A stretch of 56,355 bases of DNA, taken from positions 1-56,355 of the forward strand of contig NZ_JAUSRE010000027.1 of the NCBI RefSeq assembly GCF_030811655.1, written 5' to 3'. The DNA is from Pseudarthrobacter enclensis (GTDB lineage Bacteria; Actinomycetota; Actinomycetes; Actinomycetales; Micrococcaceae). Position numbers and translations under genes: made by a program. Numbering within the stretch: the first letter of the stretch is position 1; each line of letters starts with the position of its first letter. The notes below the pieces were generated by a model. The model had not been told where the DNA came from. It worked only from the letters and a program-made list of their open reading frames with translations, and made no database searches. Positions 33,176-42,001 of this stretch are shown here, piece by piece.

Positions 33176-33616
33176 CTAGGAGGGAATAGTCCGCACGTCC
33201 GGAAACCAGCCGGCCGGGGCCTTCTTTGGTTCGAGGTGTTCGGGGTCCCGGTGCTTTTGCATGTCGCATTTGTAGAACGGTCCGCGCGGGTCCAGGAGGA
33301 TGCTCATGTGGTGGTCTGCGTGGTCTTTGAACCAGACGCTCATGCCGGTGGCCCCGTCGAGCCTGAGGTGTTCCCAGGCCCGCCAGAGCGCCTCTACACG
33401 GCAGACAGCTTCGGGGTGGAAATACCACTCGGTGCACCACTTCGCTGCCCGGCCGTCCACGTCACGGACGTACGTAGGCAACAGCTGCTCGTGCAGGAAT
33501 TCTTCGGCTGAGCCGTAGACCAGCTCCGGGGGCTTCTGCTGCTCGCCATCATCAGCGCCAGCTCCCTGTGTGTCCGAACTGGGAGCTTCACTGAAGCGTC
33601 CGATGTCTATGGTCAT
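33176..33616 (-). CDS. DUF4913 conjugation-associated protein
   Basis: 146 residues. The DUF4913 region (about 38-130) has FLHEQLLPTYVRDVDG, WCTEWYFHPEAV, LEALWRAWE-like helices and FYKCDMQKH. The family is confined to actinobacterial mobile elements and usually lies next to the coupling-protein gene, as here (3-bp gap to the T4CP stop). It is probably a cytosolic accessory of transfer; biochemistry unknown. Last gene of the minus-strand operon. Confidence 0.82.
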   Translation of the reverse strand: MTIDIGRFSEAPSSDTQGAGADDGEQQKPPELVYGSAEEFLHEQLLPTYVRDVDGRAAKWCTEWYFHPEAVCRVEALWRAWEHLRLDGATGMSVWFKDHADHHMSILLDPRGPFYKCDMQKHRDPEHLEPKKAPAGWFPDVRTIPS

Positions 33617-33619
33617 GCC

Positions 33620-35395
33620 CTACTCCCCTACCCGGGTCACCCATGGATTTGCGGCCGCCGCTGCAACCGGTACCGGCTCCTCCTCCTGCTGCGGGCTGTA
33701 CTTTTTGATGGATGCTTCTACGGCTTCCTTGTGGGGGCCTGTGTACCAAGGCATGGTCCTGACCAGGGTGGCTGGGGCGCCGGATGCCAGGACGACGGCG
33801 CGGCCGCGGTCGAGTTCGGCAAGGTTGGAGACGTCGAAGATCCGTTCCTTGCTTTCCTGCCGAGAGCGGCTGGACCCTGACTTCCCTGATGAGACGGAGA
33901 CGTTGATGTAGCTGTAGTCGCCTATCAGGTCAGAAAGGGCGCGGAGGAAGCCTTCTTCAGCGACACCGCCGCCGTAAACCTTGACGTTCGCGGCGGACCA
34001 AATCTTTCGCATGTTCGCCTCGCCCCAGAGCTCGACGCCCTGGGACCAGGACTGCAGGATGCCCATGACGATCAGGCCTTTGGAGCCGTAGTGGCTGAAC
34101 TGGTCCGGCAGGCCGGCCCAAAGGACTACGTTGGCCAGCTCGTCCAGGGCGAACAGGGCCGGCTTGGGCAGGCGGCCGCCGCTGCGCTCTGCCCGTTCCT
34201 CCATTGCCTCAGCGATCGCCACGGTCAGTGCCGTGGTGAGTGGGGCGGCTGAACCTGCCCCTTCCTTGGAGAGGATGTAGATCGTCTCCTGGGACGCGGC
34301 GAAGGCGTGCGGGTCGAACTGCTGGCGCGCATCCGTGGCTACGTTGGCACCACGGCTTGGGGCGACCCACCGGAGGGTGTTGCGGCTCTTGAGGCACTGG
34401 ATCATCTTCTCGGCGGTGCCGAAGATACCGTCCCGCTGCTTGTCGGCCAGCTTCAGCGTGGACTCCAGGCCCTTGTACTGCAGCTCGTAGTCATGCTCAC
34501 GGAGGATTTCGATGGGTTCCTGGCTGACCTGCTCAGTCACCCACAGGTACACCTGCGTGATCGGCAGACCGCCCAGTGCTGCCGCCAGGAAGTACGACGA
34601 GAGAATGTCCTCCGCTTTGGGGTCGAAGTAGGCATCCGGCTTCGACCCGGGAACCCGGGAACCAACCGCGAAGTGCTGGGTGAGCTTGTACGCCTTCTCT
34701 TCGTCGGTGACGTAGGAGAGGGGGTTCCACCACCAGTCCGGTTCTTCCTGGGCGATCTTCTGCGGATCGAACACCCACACCGGGGCCGTGGCCTCGCGGA
34801 CACCACGGGTGCCGTCCACCACGTCACGCTTATTTGACGTCGAAACCACCGCTCCGGGGGCATCCAGGATTGCGGGCATCACCCGGGACGTCGATTTACC
34901 GGTCCGGGGTCCCCAGATGTCGAGGCTAAGGTCTTCCCAGGACTGGACGAACTTCTGGCCGGTGGAAACCACCTTGCCGACGACGATGCCGGGGTTGTCC
35001 TTGATGCCCAGCCGCTCGGCCTTGGCCTGAGCGCCCTTCTCTGAGAAAGCATTGAGGGACTGTCCGCGACCGAGGTAGCGGGCGGCCTTGTCCACGCGGG
35101 CACGCTTGGACGCACCCTGCCGCCACGCCACCAGGACGACGACGCCCAGCGTCAGAATCAGTCCGACCAACACGCAGACGACGACGGTGGCTTGGGGCGG
35201 CCACGGCACCTTGCCCTTGATGAGCCCGGCGATCAGGTCAACGGGGTGGGCCGGAGGCGCGTCCATGCCGGCCATCCACGACCCGAGGTGCACAGCGGCG
35301 TACGTGCCGCCGCCGAAGACGACAATAAAGCCGATGGCCAGCCAAACGAGGACGGCGTCCCCGAGGCCCAGGCCTTTGCGGTTCGGTGCGCTCAC
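33620..35395 (-). CDS. Type IV coupling protein (VirD4/TraG family)
   Basis: 591 residues from the GTG at 35395. Two N-terminal TMs (about 12-35 and 68-92). Walker A is WGPRTGKSTS and Walker B is ALFALDELANV; ILQSWSQGVELWG matches the family's conserved C-terminal region. It docks substrate DNA to the secretion channel and drives translocation with ATP. The GTG overlaps the stop of the small gene at 35392-35595, which restores the operon downstream of the inserted recombinase cassette. Confidence 0.93.
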   Translation of the reverse strand: MSAPNRKGLGLGDAVLVWLAIGFIVVFGGGTYAAVHLGSWMAGMDAPPAHPVDLIAGLIKGKVPWPPQATVVVCVLVGLILTLGVVVLVAWRQGASKRARVDKAARYLGRGQSLNAFSEKGAQAKAERLGIKDNPGIVVGKVVSTGQKFVQSWEDLSLDIWGPRTGKSTSRVMPAILDAPGAVVSTSNKRDVVDGTRGVREATAPVWVFDPQKIAQEEPDWWWNPLSYVTDEEKAYKLTQHFAVGSRVPGSKPDAYFDPKAEDILSSYFLAAALGGLPITQVYLWVTEQVSQEPIEILREHDYELQYKGLESTLKLADKQRDGIFGTAEKMIQCLKSRNTLRWVAPSRGANVATDARQQFDPHAFAASQETIYILSKEGAGSAAPLTTALTVAIAEAMEERAERSGGRLPKPALFALDELANVVLWAGLPDQFSHYGSKGLIVMGILQSWSQGVELWGEANMRKIWSAANVKVYGGGVAEEGFLRALSDLIGDYSYINVSVSSGKSGSSRSRQESKERIFDVSNLAELDRGRAVVLASGAPATLVRTMPWYTGPHKEAVEASIKKYSPQQEEEPVPVAAAAANPWVTRVGE

Positions 35396-35595
35396 AGGGG
35401 TCCTCCTTCAGTTGGCATGATGGGTGCTGGCGGGTCGAGGATCGGTTCAGGGGATGTCTCTATTCGCTCAGGTTCGTTGGGCTGATTTGGGGCTTGAAGT
35501 CGCGTTTGGGCAGGTGGCGTTGGATCGAAGCCGCTGTGGGACCAAACCGATGAACCATCGACGAGAGTGACGGTTTGGGCGTAATGTCGACGCAT
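35392..35595 (-). CDS. Small conserved-position gene upstream of the coupling protein
   Basis: 67 residues from the ATG at 35595. It is hidden inside a long antisense frame but has its own strong ribosome site (AGAAGGAGC, 5 nt before ATG) and overlaps the coupling-protein start by GTGA. The N-terminus (MRRHYAQTVTLVDGSSVW) looks like a short beta strand domain, then a Pro/Gln-rich tail. No family recognised. It is probably a real member of the transfer operon. Confidence 0.6.
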   Translation of the reverse strand: MRRHYAQTVTLVDGSSVWSHSGFDPTPPAQTRLQAPNQPNEPERIETSPEPILDPPAPIMPTEGGPL

Positions 35596-35622
35596 GCTCG
35601 CTCCTTCTGAAGTTGTTGACTG

Positions 35623-36714
35623 ATGGCGCTGGTGGTGTTGCCTGGTGGGGCCGCCATGGATCCGGGGTTCTGGAGTGTGCAGGCGGCCGAGGACTTCGAG
35701 CAGGAGATCGTTGACCAGTACGCGCTGGCGATGGCGGCGGCTGGTCTGAGCGACTCGCACATCCGCAATACCCGGGCGACAATCATCGAATTTGCCCGGT
35801 CGGTGACTGGACCGTTGTGGACGGCGACGTGTCAGGATGCTGACCGGTTCCTTGCCGAGCAGAAGCGGCTGGGACGCAGTGTGAGCACCAGAGCCGGCAA
35901 GGCAGGGACGCTGGCGCTGTTTTACGAGTTCGTGATCAGCCGTTACCAGGGCCGGATACATCGGGCGACCGGGGTGCTGGTCGAACAGCCCATTGATGAG
36001 TTCAACCGCCCGTCCGGGGCATCCCTTGGCAAAGTCCGGGTGCCACCGTCGGATGCCGAGATCGAAACGTTCTTTACTTCCTGGCGGCACTCGATCCCGC
36101 AGGCCCGCAAGTATCTGCCTGCCGCGCGGGATTACTTCGCTGCCTCGCTGTGGCGTCGGCTGGGGCTGCGGATTAACGAAACGGTGATGCTCGATATCCG
36201 TGACTGGCGCCCGGACCTGGGCGGGTTCGGCAAGCTCCATGTCCGGTTCGGCAAAGGAGCTCACGGCCGTGGCCCGAAGCCGCGTCTTGTGCCCGCGATC
36301 AACGGCGCTGCAGAGCTGATCGACTGGTGGCTGGGCGATGTCCGACACCTGTACGGCGGGGACTGGGAGGATCCGGACGCACCTCTGCTGCCCTCGGAGC
36401 GCTTTGACCGTGAGCTGGGCCGATGCGGCCGGGTCGGTGACAACGCACTGCGGCGCAGCCTGGGGTTGCAGATCGATCAGTGGTTGCCGGCATGGTCGGG
36501 GCGGATGACTCCCCACGTCCTGCGGCATTACTGCGCCTCCTCGCTCTACGGGGCCGGGATGGACATCAAGGCCCTCCAGGAACTGCTGGGTCATCAGTGG
36601 CTTGCGACTACCTCGGGCTACATCCACGTGCGCAGCGAGTACGTCGAGCAAGCCTGGAAAAACGCCAATGAGCGGATCGAGTCCCGATTCGCGACAACAC
36701 AAAAGGAAGGATGA
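35623..36714 (+). CDS. Tyrosine site-specific recombinase
   Basis: 363 residues from the ATG at 35623 (a later ATG at 35656 is possible). N-terminal SAM-like core-binding domain, then catalytic domain with the Arg in GLRINETVM, H-x2-R in TPHVLRHYCA, His in LLGHQWLAT and the nucleophile Tyr in TSGYIHV. It cuts and rejoins DNA through a phosphotyrosine intermediate, probably to move its own cassette. The next gene begins 4 bp downstream. Confidence 0.93.
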   Translation: MALVVLPGGAAMDPGFWSVQAAEDFEQEIVDQYALAMAAAGLSDSHIRNTRATIIEFARSVTGPLWTATCQDADRFLAEQKRLGRSVSTRAGKAGTLALFYEFVISRYQGRIHRATGVLVEQPIDEFNRPSGASLGKVRVPPSDAEIETFFTSWRHSIPQARKYLPAARDYFAASLWRRLGLRINETVMLDIRDWRPDLGGFGKLHVRFGKGAHGRGPKPRLVPAINGAAELIDWWLGDVRHLYGGDWEDPDAPLLPSERFDRELGRCGRVGDNALRRSLGLQIDQWLPAWSGRMTPHVLRHYCASSLYGAGMDIKALQELLGHQWLATTSGYIHVRSEYVEQAWKNANERIESRFATTQKEG

Positions 36715-36718
36715 GACC

Positions 36719-37102
36719 GTGCAGTGGAACCTGCGGATCCGCGCCGCTGAACGTGGGATCTGGAAGTCAGCGCAGATACGCCGGATGCTCGCCGATGCCG
36801 GCCTAGAGATCAGTGCCGGGAAGATGTCCTCGTGGTGGGCCGGAACGCCGGCCACGATGAGACTCGAAGAGCTTGACGTGCTCTGCTCGGTGTTGAAATG
36901 CACACCGGCAGACCTGATGACCCCCGAACCTGACAAGGTCGCCGCACGTCGCCCACGCGTCACCGAGACCATAAACGGCAACGACACCGGCGCCGGCACC
37001 GGCGATGGTAGGCCGTCTTCCGTTGTGTCTCCGAGTTTTGGCAAGGTATCACCGGTCGTAACGCCGAGATTCGGCAAGCCACGGTCCGAGCCTCCCCTGT
37101 AG
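36719..37102 (+). CDS. XRE/Cro-type helix-turn-helix protein of the cassette
   Basis: 127 residues from the GTG at 36719 preceded by AAAGGAAGG. The N-terminal domain has an HTH typical of Cro/CI relatives (SAQIRRMLADAGLEIS, SSWWAGTPATMRLEEL, LCSVLKCTPADLM). The C-terminal tail is Arg/Pro/Gly-rich with repeated SFGK/RFGK words. It probably regulates the cassette or acts as a directionality/architectural factor. It lies between the two recombinase-fold genes. Confidence 0.82.
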   Translation: MQWNLRIRAAERGIWKSAQIRRMLADAGLEISAGKMSSWWAGTPATMRLEELDVLCSVLKCTPADLMTPEPDKVAARRPRVTETINGNDTGAGTGDGRPSSVVSPSFGKVSPVVTPRFGKPRSEPPL

Positions 37103-37113
37103 GCAGGGCTGTT

Positions 37114-38874
37114 GTGAGTCCGGCTCCGGGCCCGATGGCGCCGCTTCGGCCGCCATCGATGTGCCCCCGCTGTCAGATCAACAGGGTCGCATGGGCCTAT
37201 CCACGGGTGGACTATTGCTACGACTGCCTTCCCGGTGGCCCGTTCAGCCCACCTCCATGCTCCAAATGCGGCACCAGCAGGGACTACTTCAGCCAGGGCA
37301 TGTGCGCCATCTGCCATCCCGGCAGTCCGCAACACCCAGGCTCGTGCAAGGAATGTTTTGCTTGGGGTGTCTACCGCCGCTACAACTGGACGTGCTGGCC
37401 TTGCCGGTGGTGGCGCTCCCACTACCCTGATGGAATCTGCGACTTTTGCGGACGCACCACCCGAGTCGGAGAGCGGCGGGCCTGCCGGCTCTGCCTGGAA
37501 CAGGCACGAATGCTCCAAGAGCCTGGACGCGGTCTGGACCTGGCGGGCGCGACCAAGGCCGGCCACCAGCTCTTCTTCGCCAACATGAGCTTCCACCGTC
37601 ATGGGGCGCCAAAGCTGAGCCCGGAACAACGCGCGCCATGGAAACTGCGAGACAAGAACAACCAGCGGGTCACCGCACCCGCCGCCGACATGGGCATGCA
37701 GACGACGCTGTTCGACATGCCGCCCGACCAAAAGGCTGTCGCGGCCCGTGCCCGACTCGAAGATAACGATCTGACCCGCTATTGCGCCGCCATCGTCCGT
37801 CAACATGCCCAGAGGGCCGGCTGGAGCAAACGGCAACGCAACGACGTGACCCGGTCCCTGAGGCTCCTTGAGGGCCTGCGGCCCAGCCCAACCGCTAAAG
37901 TCCGCGCCACCGACGTCCTTCAACTGCGGCAATACTCCGGCAATGTCCTCTCTACGATCGACGTACTGGCCGCGGCCGGCCTCCTCATCGAGGACCGGCC
38001 GACCCACATCGAACGCTACTTCGCTGCCAAGACCAGCACACTGCCACCGGCCATGAAGGACCAGCTCGAAATATGGCTGCAAGTCCTGATCAACGGCGCC
38101 CACCAGGCGCCCCGGCAGATCCCGCGGGACCCCAAGACCATCAAGGCGCACATCCTGGGCATCGAACCCATCATCCACGCCTGGGCCGAGGCGGGGCTCC
38201 AGTCGTTCGCCGAGGTCACCCGCGCCGACATCACAGCCGCCTTGGACGAAACCACGGCCCGGCGCCACATCGCCGGAAACGGACTCAAATCGCTCTTCAC
38301 GACACTCAAAGGCCGCCGACTCATCTTCGCCAACCCGACCCGAGGGATGAAGGCGTCCCCGAAAGGCAGCACAATCCCCCTCGCCCTGGACGCCGCCGTG
38401 ATCCGCGAGGAGCTGAACTCCCCGAACCAAGCCGTTGCCCTCGCGGTTTCCCTGGTAGCCTTCCACGCCCTGACCGCGCAACAGATCAGCGAGCTGAAAC
38501 TCACCGACATCAGCGACGGACACCTGAAACTCGGCGACCGCGACATCCCACTGGCCGCCCCCGTACGCACACGCCTGACGGCCTGGCTCGACCACCGCAA
38601 CCGAACCTGGCCAGGCACGGCCAACCCGCACCTGCTCATCAACCGGCGCACCGCGCCCAGGCTCCTGCCTGCCAGTCGACAGTTCCCCTGGGCCGGCCGG
38701 ACGCTGCGGCCCCGAGTCCTGCGCGAAGACCGCATCTTGCATGAGATCCACGCGACAGGCGGGGACATCCGCCGAATCTGCGACCTGTTCGGACTCAGCG
38801 TCGAAGGCGCCACCCGTTACCTGAACACTCTCGAGCACCCCGACCTCACCCGTCAGGACACACAGGTTCCCTGA
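37114..38874 (+). CDS. Zinc-finger protein with a degenerate tyrosine-recombinase fold
   Basis: 586 residues from the GTG at 37114. The first 145 residues contain about seven Cys pairs or CxxC knuckles (CPRCQ, CYDC, CSKCG, CAIC, CKEC, CWPC, CDFCG, CRLC), a treble of zinc ribbons. The C-terminal 250 residues follow the layout of a recombinase catalytic domain, but the Arg of the first box is Gln (LTAQQISELKL), the HxxR box reads PRVLRED, and the GH box reads LFGLS; only the final TRYL Tyr remains. It is likely a DNA-binding partner of the active recombinase, not an enzyme. Confidence 0.72.
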   Translation: MSPAPGPMAPLRPPSMCPRCQINRVAWAYPRVDYCYDCLPGGPFSPPPCSKCGTSRDYFSQGMCAICHPGSPQHPGSCKECFAWGVYRRYNWTCWPCRWWRSHYPDGICDFCGRTTRVGERRACRLCLEQARMLQEPGRGLDLAGATKAGHQLFFANMSFHRHGAPKLSPEQRAPWKLRDKNNQRVTAPAADMGMQTTLFDMPPDQKAVAARARLEDNDLTRYCAAIVRQHAQRAGWSKRQRNDVTRSLRLLEGLRPSPTAKVRATDVLQLRQYSGNVLSTIDVLAAAGLLIEDRPTHIERYFAAKTSTLPPAMKDQLEIWLQVLINGAHQAPRQIPRDPKTIKAHILGIEPIIHAWAEAGLQSFAEVTRADITAALDETTARRHIAGNGLKSLFTTLKGRRLIFANPTRGMKASPKGSTIPLALDAAVIREELNSPNQAVALAVSLVAFHALTAQQISELKLTDISDGHLKLGDRDIPLAAPVRTRLTAWLDHRNRTWPGTANPHLLINRRTAPRLLPASRQFPWAGRTLRPRVLREDRILHEIHATGGDIRRICDLFGLSVEGATRYLNTLEHPDLTRQDTQVP

Positions 38875-38939
38875 ACCTAAGCACCCACACCCGCTGCAAT
38901 CGCCGGGCGTACTCAAGTTCACGCCAAAAGCGTCAAAAT

Positions 38940-40481
38940 TCACGCGAACTTCTCACTTTTTCCGTGCCATTTCCCGTCGGTGTCGTTGACCCCGTCCGGG
39001 CCGTGTTCCACGGAGGTCAGCCCGACCTGGACCGGGATACCGGGACGGCCGCCGACCTTGATGAGGAACTTCCCGCGCCCCGGCGGTTCGACGTCGACCC
39101 CGCGGGAGTCCCACGCGGGCGGGTCCTGCCAGGAGATGAGCTTTTGCTGTTCCTGCCGGGACAGCGGTATCGCGGAGGTCAGCAGCGGCATTTCGGAGGC
39201 GGGCAGGCCGCCGCAGATGACCATGCCTGAGCGTTCGACGAAGCCCCGGGCCTTCATCCGGTCCTCTTCTGCCGGGAGCGCCAGCAGATCGGACATGGTG
39301 TGGGAGATCATGATCTGCCCGACGCCGACGGACCGGTTGAGCCGGGTGAGGGCGTCCACCCGGTCCACCATGCCCTTGCCGGCGCGCAGGGCCCGCCACA
39401 GCTCATCCAGGACCACGAAGTAGTTCCTGCGTGGTTCCAGCCCTGCGTCGGCGAGGGCGTTGGCGACGTTCACGGTCCCGAAGCCGTAGGACCAGCAGGC
39501 CAACAGCACAGCTGCCTGCAGGTCCGTCTCGGTCTCGTCAATGCTGGAGACGTCGAAGACCACGGCGCGGTCGCGCTTCATCGGGTTCGTGGTTTGCCGG
39601 GAGAAGATTTCGCCGAGCTTTCCGCCTCCGGTCAGGCCCAGGAGGGTTGCTTCCAGAGCTCGGGTTTCCCGGAGGTAGACGTTCATGTCGCCGCGGTCCA
39701 GCGCGACTTGGCGCAACTCGTCCGGACCGGAGACGATCACGTCCAGCAGGTCTTTCAGGACCGGGACGCCGTCGAAGCGTTCATCGAGGACCCGCAGCGC
39801 CCGGTCCAGGATGGTCTGTTCCTGGTCCGTTGGCGGGTTGTTCCGGCTGATGGTGATGAGGGAGACGACCATGGTCAGGCGCCGGCCGTGGGCGTCGGCG
39901 CGGACCCGGGCTGCATCTTCGTGGTGGCCGCTGTCTTCGAGCAGCTGGGCCGCTTCAACGGCCTGGCCCGGGTCGAGGATGTTCATATAGCCGACGCCGC
40001 GGCCGAGCTTGATGACCTGCCCGCCCAGGGCTTTGACGGCTTTGACGTGCTCGCCCTTGAGGTCGCCGAGGATTAGCGGGTGCACGCCTTGGGCGGAAAG
40101 GCCGATGAACATCCGCCGCACTACCGTGGACTTTCCTAGGCCAGGTTTGCCGAGGATGAACGCCGAAGGGTTGGAAATCAGCCGCGCCCGCTGGAACCAG
40201 CTGATCGGGTCACAACAGACTGTGGCCTGGGTTTCCTCATGCCGGCCCATAGGGACACCGATCATGGGCGAGGATGCGCCCGAAGAGAACGGCCACAGGC
40301 CGCAGACCTGAACGGTCGTTCCCCGGTACTCCCGGACGGAGGGGAGCAGCTGGGCCATGCCGCCGCCCCGTCCGATCCAGCCCCGTGAGCCCGGTCCTGC
40401 TTCCTTAGCCGAGGCTTTTACTGTCTTTGCTGTCTTTACTGTCTTTGACTTCTTTACTGTCAAAAGCCTCATGCGCGCCAT
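38940..40481 (-). CDS. VirB4-like conjugation ATPase (C-terminal half as a separate protein)
   Basis: 513 residues. Walker A is GKPGLGKSTV and Walker B YFVVLDELWRAL; FVERSGMVICGGL and SRQEQQKLISW follow the VirB4 pattern. The N-terminal region of VirB4 is supplied by the gene upstream (40481-42001), whose stop overlaps this start (TAATG). The N-terminus has a Lys/Thr/Val repeat (KTVKTAKTVK) from 12-bp tandem DNA repeats near 40420-40465. It powers pilus or channel assembly. The stop was probably coupled to the next gene before the cassette inserted. Confidence 0.88.
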   Translation of the reverse strand: MARMRLLTVKKSKTVKTAKTVKASAKEAGPGSRGWIGRGGGMAQLLPSVREYRGTTVQVCGLWPFSSGASSPMIGVPMGRHEETQATVCCDPISWFQRARLISNPSAFILGKPGLGKSTVVRRMFIGLSAQGVHPLILGDLKGEHVKAVKALGGQVIKLGRGVGYMNILDPGQAVEAAQLLEDSGHHEDAARVRADAHGRRLTMVVSLITISRNNPPTDQEQTILDRALRVLDERFDGVPVLKDLLDVIVSGPDELRQVALDRGDMNVYLRETRALEATLLGLTGGGKLGEIFSRQTTNPMKRDRAVVFDVSSIDETETDLQAAVLLACWSYGFGTVNVANALADAGLEPRRNYFVVLDELWRALRAGKGMVDRVDALTRLNRSVGVGQIMISHTMSDLLALPAEEDRMKARGFVERSGMVICGGLPASEMPLLTSAIPLSRQEQQKLISWQDPPAWDSRGVDVEPPGRGKFLIKVGGRPGIPVQVGLTSVEHGPDGVNDTDGKWHGKSEKFA

Positions 40482-42001
40482 TAGAGGGCGTCCTTAATCT
40501 CGGAGGGCACCATGCTGTGCTTGGGCAGGACCAGCCCCAAGGGCAGGGACGCGGCGAAGGCGGTGTCCTGGGAGCCGTAAGCGCGGCGTAGCAGCACCCG
40601 GGCGGTACCGGAGGTCTGTTCAATGGCTGCGACCGCGTCCGGGAGGCGTTCCTTGTCGATGACGGTGGCGGTGACGACCATGCCGAAGTTCACCAGACCC
40701 GCGCCTTGGGCTTCTTCCTGCGCGGTCTGCACGGCCGAGCGGGCATCGACCAGGGCGCGGGCCGTGGGCCGGGTGCCTGAGGTGATGCGGACGTTGGCGT
40801 TGTTCTGATCCCTTTCGACGATGGTTGCTGCCTTGGCGGAGTCCATCGGGCGGTAGAGCAGAGAGATGCGTTTCCGGTCAATGTCCCCGTGCGGGGCCAG
40901 CAGACGTGACAGCACGGAGGAGTTCACGGACCCGCGCGGTGCTCCCGTCATGGTCCAGGAGGCCGAGAATGCGGAGTCGTGGCGGTAATCGTCCCAGTTG
41001 GCCTGCGTTGCGGTCGGGCCGACCTCGTCCCAGGTCAGGGAGACCGGGGTGCCGGCCGCGTGGGCCTCGTCAATGATCAGCGCGGCTGGCGGGTCGTAGG
41101 CGATCCGGACGACCTCGCAGAGTTCCTGCGCGGACATGGGCCGAGCGATCCCGGCACCGGTGGACTGCAGCCTTGCTGACAGGCCGGGGATCCGGGAGGC
41201 CAGGTCGCGGGCAACATCTTCCGGGGCGCGCTTCTTCGACCCTGCGCGCAGGGAGGCGTTGAAAGTCAGGGACACCCAGGCGCGGACCGTGGCCGAGCCT
41301 TCCGGGTACGTCTGGACGATCTCGTGGAGCATGTCCTTGGCGAACTTCGGAGCGTTAGGGTCGATGTTCATCAGGACTTCGTTCCGCAGCCGGTAGCCGG
41401 AGTCTGGGGCGGTCTCGACGGTGACGGCCGCGGCGTCCAGGCCGGCCTCGTCGGCGAGCCCGGCGAGCCAGCCGCCCCAGTTGGCGACCCAGGCATCGAC
41501 CTGTTCGGGGTCAACGAGTGAGGCCCCGTCGGGTTCGGTGGAGAAGATCACGGTGAAGTGGCTGGTGGCCGGTACGTGGAGCATGGCGAAGGGGCGCTTG
41601 TAGGAGTCGGTGAACTCATACAGGGTGGACTTCGCGGCCAGCCCAGGAAGCTGGTAAATGCCCCATTCAGTCACGCCCAGCGGCCCCGAACGGTACAGGT
41701 TGGTTCCGGAGGACTTCGAGACCTTGAATGCCATGCGAATACCCATACGGTCCACGACGGACTGGCCATGCTTGTCCTTCACTGTCAGCAACAAGGCGCA
41801 GGCGCCGGCGACGGCGAGGACGCCAAGGCCGACGAACAGGCCCCAGATGGCGAAGCTGATGATGCCCAGCAGGAGGCCGACCATGACAATGCATGTGCCG
41901 ATAGCCCCGAGGTTGCCCAGCCCGGCTGAGCGCGGAACACGCCAGTTGCCGTAGGACGGTTCTTTGTATTCGGTGTTAATTGCTGCCACTGGGGCCCTCA
42001 C
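40481..42001 (-). CDS. SCO6880-family conjugation protein (VirB4 N-terminal-like)
   Basis: 506 residues. Two TMs near residues 32-75, then a large cytoplasmic region matching the SCO6880 family: PLGVTEWGIYQLPGLA, YKRPFAMLHVP, SHFTVIFSTEPDG, ALIIDEAH and RGSVNSSVLSRLL. It looks like a VirB3-type membrane part fused to a VirB4 N-terminal part without the P-loop. The GTG start lies 26 bp inside the VirB6-like gene. It should form the membrane ATPase complex with 38940-40481. Confidence 0.85.
   Translation of the reverse strand: MRAPVAAINTEYKEPSYGNWRVPRSAGLGNLGAIGTCIVMVGLLLGIISFAIWGLFVGLGVLAVAGACALLLTVKDKHGQSVVDRMGIRMAFKVSKSSGTNLYRSGPLGVTEWGIYQLPGLAAKSTLYEFTDSYKRPFAMLHVPATSHFTVIFSTEPDGASLVDPEQVDAWVANWGGWLAGLADEAGLDAAAVTVETAPDSGYRLRNEVLMNIDPNAPKFAKDMLHEIVQTYPEGSATVRAWVSLTFNASLRAGSKKRAPEDVARDLASRIPGLSARLQSTGAGIARPMSAQELCEVVRIAYDPPAALIIDEAHAAGTPVSLTWDEVGPTATQANWDDYRHDSAFSASWTMTGAPRGSVNSSVLSRLLAPHGDIDRKRISLLYRPMDSAKAATIVERDQNNANVRITSGTRPTARALVDARSAVQTAQEEAQGAGLVNFGMVVTATVIDKERLPDAVAAIEQTSGTARVLLRRAYGSQDTAFAASLPLGLVLPKHSMVPSEIKDAL

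Larger units (their letters stand above)
35600..38939 (+). mobile_element. Three-gene recombinase cassette inserted in the transfer operon
   Basis: Three plus-strand genes (tyrosine recombinase, XRE-type protein, zinc-finger recombinase-like protein) interrupt a minus-strand operon between the VirB4-like ATPase (stop at 38940) and the small gene ending at 35595. At the right end TTCACGC is repeated 21 bp apart (38918-38943 region), a candidate recombination core. No clear terminal repeat was found by eye, so the limits are those of the interrupted operon genes. Confidence 0.6.

Noticed and set aside
35392..38943. 1183-codon minus-strand open frame opposite the recombinase cassette
   Set aside because: It runs antisense to three well-supported genes, has low-complexity GC-driven composition and no domain. 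Only its last 67 codons (35392-35595) have an independent start and ribosome site, and those are annotated.
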